From Clostridia bacterium (lineage in GTDB: Bacteria > Bacillota > Clostridia > Christensenellales > Maliibacteriaceae): a stretch of DNA of 13,643 nucleotides. A model generated the notes under the pieces. It saw only the letters and a program-made list of their open reading frames with translations, was not told the origin of the DNA and made no database searches. The position numbers were made by a program, and so were the translations under genes. Shown here piece after piece: positions 12,223 through 13,643 of this stretch (the first letter of the stretch is position 1; each line of letters opens with the position of its first letter). The DNA lies in assembly GCA_017935825.1 (NCBI GenBank), contig JAGBGW010000084.1:1-13643 (forward strand). The letters run 5' to 3'.

Positions 12223-13482
12223 TTACAGCACGCGGATTGCGCCGTCACGTCTTACGGACAGTACATGGCAGCAGCCTTCGCCGAAGGCATTTTCCATGAC
12301 GGAAATAAACTCTTCCAGCGTGTCATGGGGAACGAAATTCAGCGTGGTGCCGCCGAAGCCGCCGCCGTGGATGCGCCATGCACCCTTGCCTTCCAGCACG
12401 GTCTGTGCCAGGCAAAGTGCCAGTGCGATGCCCTGCTGATAGGGGTTGTGGATGTCGGTGATGTTCTGCAGATAGCGCACGGAGGAAAGGCCGGATGCGT
12501 TGATCTCAGCCATAAAGCCCTCAAAGTCGCCTGCGCGAAGCAGTTCCGCCTCGCGGACAGCGCGGGCATCGTCATCGAAGAAGTGGATGGCACGAAGTAC
12601 TGCGCGGTCGTTGACTGCCTCGCGGATCACACCCACATTCTTCAACACAGTTTCCTTGTCAAGCTCGCGAAGCAGGCTGCAGCCGAAGATCTTTGCCACT
12701 TCCTTCATCTCGGCAGGAATTGCGGAGTACTGGTCGGACAGGTTTTCGTGGTCATCGCCCACTGCAACAACGACAAGATCGTAGCCTGCAGCGGAAATAT
12801 CAAACTGTACGGCGTCGATGACCGGGTTTGCGGTGTCCTTGAAGTCGATGGCAACGAAGCCGCCGTTTGCGGATGCGGTCTGGTCCATCAGACCGCTGGC
12901 CTTGCCGTAGTATTCGTTCTCTGCCAGCTTGCCGCTGATCGCAATTTCCACAGCCTCGATCTTGCCGTCGTTGTACAGATGGCTCTGGATAGCACCGATC
13001 AAAGACTCAAAGGCTGCGCTGGAGGAAAGACCGCTGCCAGCCAGCACGTCGCTGGTGACATATGCCACAAAGCCGCCGGTCTTGTAGCCGAAATTGGTCA
13101 GACCCTTTGCCACACCGCGGATCAGTGCTGCGGTGGTGGACTTTTCATCCTCGCGGACGGACAGATCGGAAAGGTCGATTACCACTGCGCCATGACCTTC
13201 GGAGATGACGCGGGTCTTGCCGTCGGGGCTGGGTGCGGTGACGGCGATGCAGTCAAGGTTGATTGCAGCTGCCAGTACGTGACCGTTGTTGTGGTCGGTG
13301 TGGTTGCCGCCGATTTCCGTTCTGCCGGGGGCAGAGACGATGATGGCATCTTCACGGGCGCCGAATGCAGCTTCAAAAGCTGCAATGGCCTTTTCGTAGC
13401 GTGCCGCCTGTTTTTCTGCTGCCGCTTCGCCGTAAACCTCCACAAGACGAGCCTGTGCGTTCTTAAAATCGTTCAATACCAT
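12223..13482 (-). CDS. galK: Galactokinase (GHMP kinase family)
   Basis: A 419-residue cytoplasmic kinase, slightly longer than the usual 380-400 through an N-terminal extension (about 1-45). It phosphorylates galactose at C1 in the Leloir pathway. The family signature is GRTEIGGNHTDHNNGHVL (53-70), with R54. The GHMP ATP loop is LAGSGLSSSAA (147-157), the catalytic Asp is D200 in GLMDQTASANGG, and GGGFGGT (373-379) is motif 3. GRTEIGGNHTDH instead of GRVNLIGEHTDY is a variant seen in Firmicutes galactokinases, which leaves some room for a related sugar substrate. GAGG lies about nine bases before the ATG. It begins 30 bases after the stop of an unidentified upstream gene in the same direction; no galT or galE is visible. 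Confidence 0.92.
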   Translation of the reverse strand: MVLNDFKNAQARLVEVYGEAAAEKQAARYEKAIAAFEAAFGAREDAIIVSAPGRTEIGGNHTDHNNGHVLAAAINLDCIAVTAPSPDGKTRVISEGHGAVVIDLSDLSVREDEKSTTAALIRGVAKGLTNFGYKTGGFVAYVTSDVLAGSGLSSSAAFESLIGAIQSHLYNDGKIEAVEIAISGKLAENEYYGKASGLMDQTASANGGFVAIDFKDTANPVIDAVQFDISAAGYDLVVVAVGDDHENLSDQYSAIPAEMKEVAKIFGCSLLRELDKETVLKNVGVIREAVNDRAVLRAIHFFDDDARAVREAELLRAGDFEGFMAEINASGLSSVRYLQNITDIHNPYQQGIALALCLAQTVLEGKGAWRIHGGGFGGTTLNFVPHDTLEEFISVMENAFGEGCCHVLSVRRDGAIRVL

Positions 13483-13512
13483 GGTAGTTGTCCTCTTTTC
13501 TAAAAAATGAAA

Positions 13513-13643
13513 TCAGATGGAACCGATGGCGTCTGCACCAAGGAGGGCATCCACCACCATTTCGGGTGTTACGGGGAAGGGCATGTTGCCCATGGTGTCG
13601 GTGGGTGCATATGCTGCTTCAGCTACGGCGAAGAGTTCTTCGC
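13513..13643 (-). CDS. C-terminal end of an unidentified protein (partial)
   Basis: The last 42 complete codons of a minus-strand gene that enters from the right edge. They read EELFAVAEAAY, then APTDTMGNMPFPVTPEMVV, then DALLGADAIGSI, with a TGA stop at 13513-13515. Codon use and spacing (30 bases to galK, with no terminator between them) fit a co-transcribed upstream gene. The helix - short loop with N and P - VTPEMVVDALL arrangement loosely recalls the C-terminus of iron-containing alcohol dehydrogenases, but the fragment is too short to name. A sugar-metabolism role by association with galK is only a guess. Confidence 0.62.
   Translation of the reverse strand, partial: EELFAVAEAAYAPTDTMGNMPFPVTPEMVVDALLGADAIGSI

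Overview
The window reads as a chromosomal segment of a Gram-positive anaerobe of the Clostridia, most likely a gut Oscillospirales/Ruminococcaceae-type organism. The reasons are strong AGGAGG-type ribosome sites, TTGACA/TATAAT promoters, PyrR-RNA attenuation of pyrimidine uptake, a KdpDE-type two-component pair, and a sodium-decarboxylase beta subunit with a tiny OadG-related partner. The genus is an inference and cannot be fixed from sequence reading alone. Most genes are moderately GC-rich and prefer CGN, CTG and GCA codons. The left end (about 1-600) is visibly more AT-rich.

Layout. Minus strand, right to left within 1-6526: a short KdpD-like sensor kinase and KdpE-like regulator (6526-4739) ending in a long-stem terminator; then argS with a PTS_EIIC_2-family membrane protein (4540-1812); then serS with its own promoter and terminator (1701-367); then the first 70 codons of alaS, running off the left edge. 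Plus strand, 6741-8004: sodium-translocating decarboxylase beta subunit plus a 40-aa OadG-related subunit, closed by a strong terminator. Plus strand, 8080-10320: a promoter, a PyrR-binding RNA element, an attenuator, pyrR and uraA, then an array of five small hairpins and a terminator. Minus strand, 11509-10397: a cytoplasmic CapA-family protein, divergent from a small zinc-ribbon membrane protein on the plus strand (11668-12165). The zinc-ribbon gene converges on galK (minus, 13482-12223) at a bidirectional terminator. The C-terminal 43 codons of an unidentified gene lie upstream of galK.

How the genes work together. pyrR-uraA is a self-contained feedback unit: PyrR with uridine nucleotides should terminate its own leader and limit uracil import. 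KdpDE is present without kdpFABC or the N-terminal KdpD sensor. The decarboxylase membrane subunits are present without a carboxyltransferase or biotin-carrier gene. These modules probably rely on partners elsewhere in the genome. Three aminoacyl-tRNA synthetase genes (alaS, serS, argS) lie within 4.6 kb, and none has a recognisable T-box leader.

The two observations most worth following are the array of five sequence-divergent but perfectly or almost perfectly self-complementary hairpins joined by a constant GTGAAAT linker directly after uraA (10168-10281), and an abrupt change in codon usage and GC content inside the 3' part of serS (about 534-620), which points to either homologous recombination or a chimeric assembly join.
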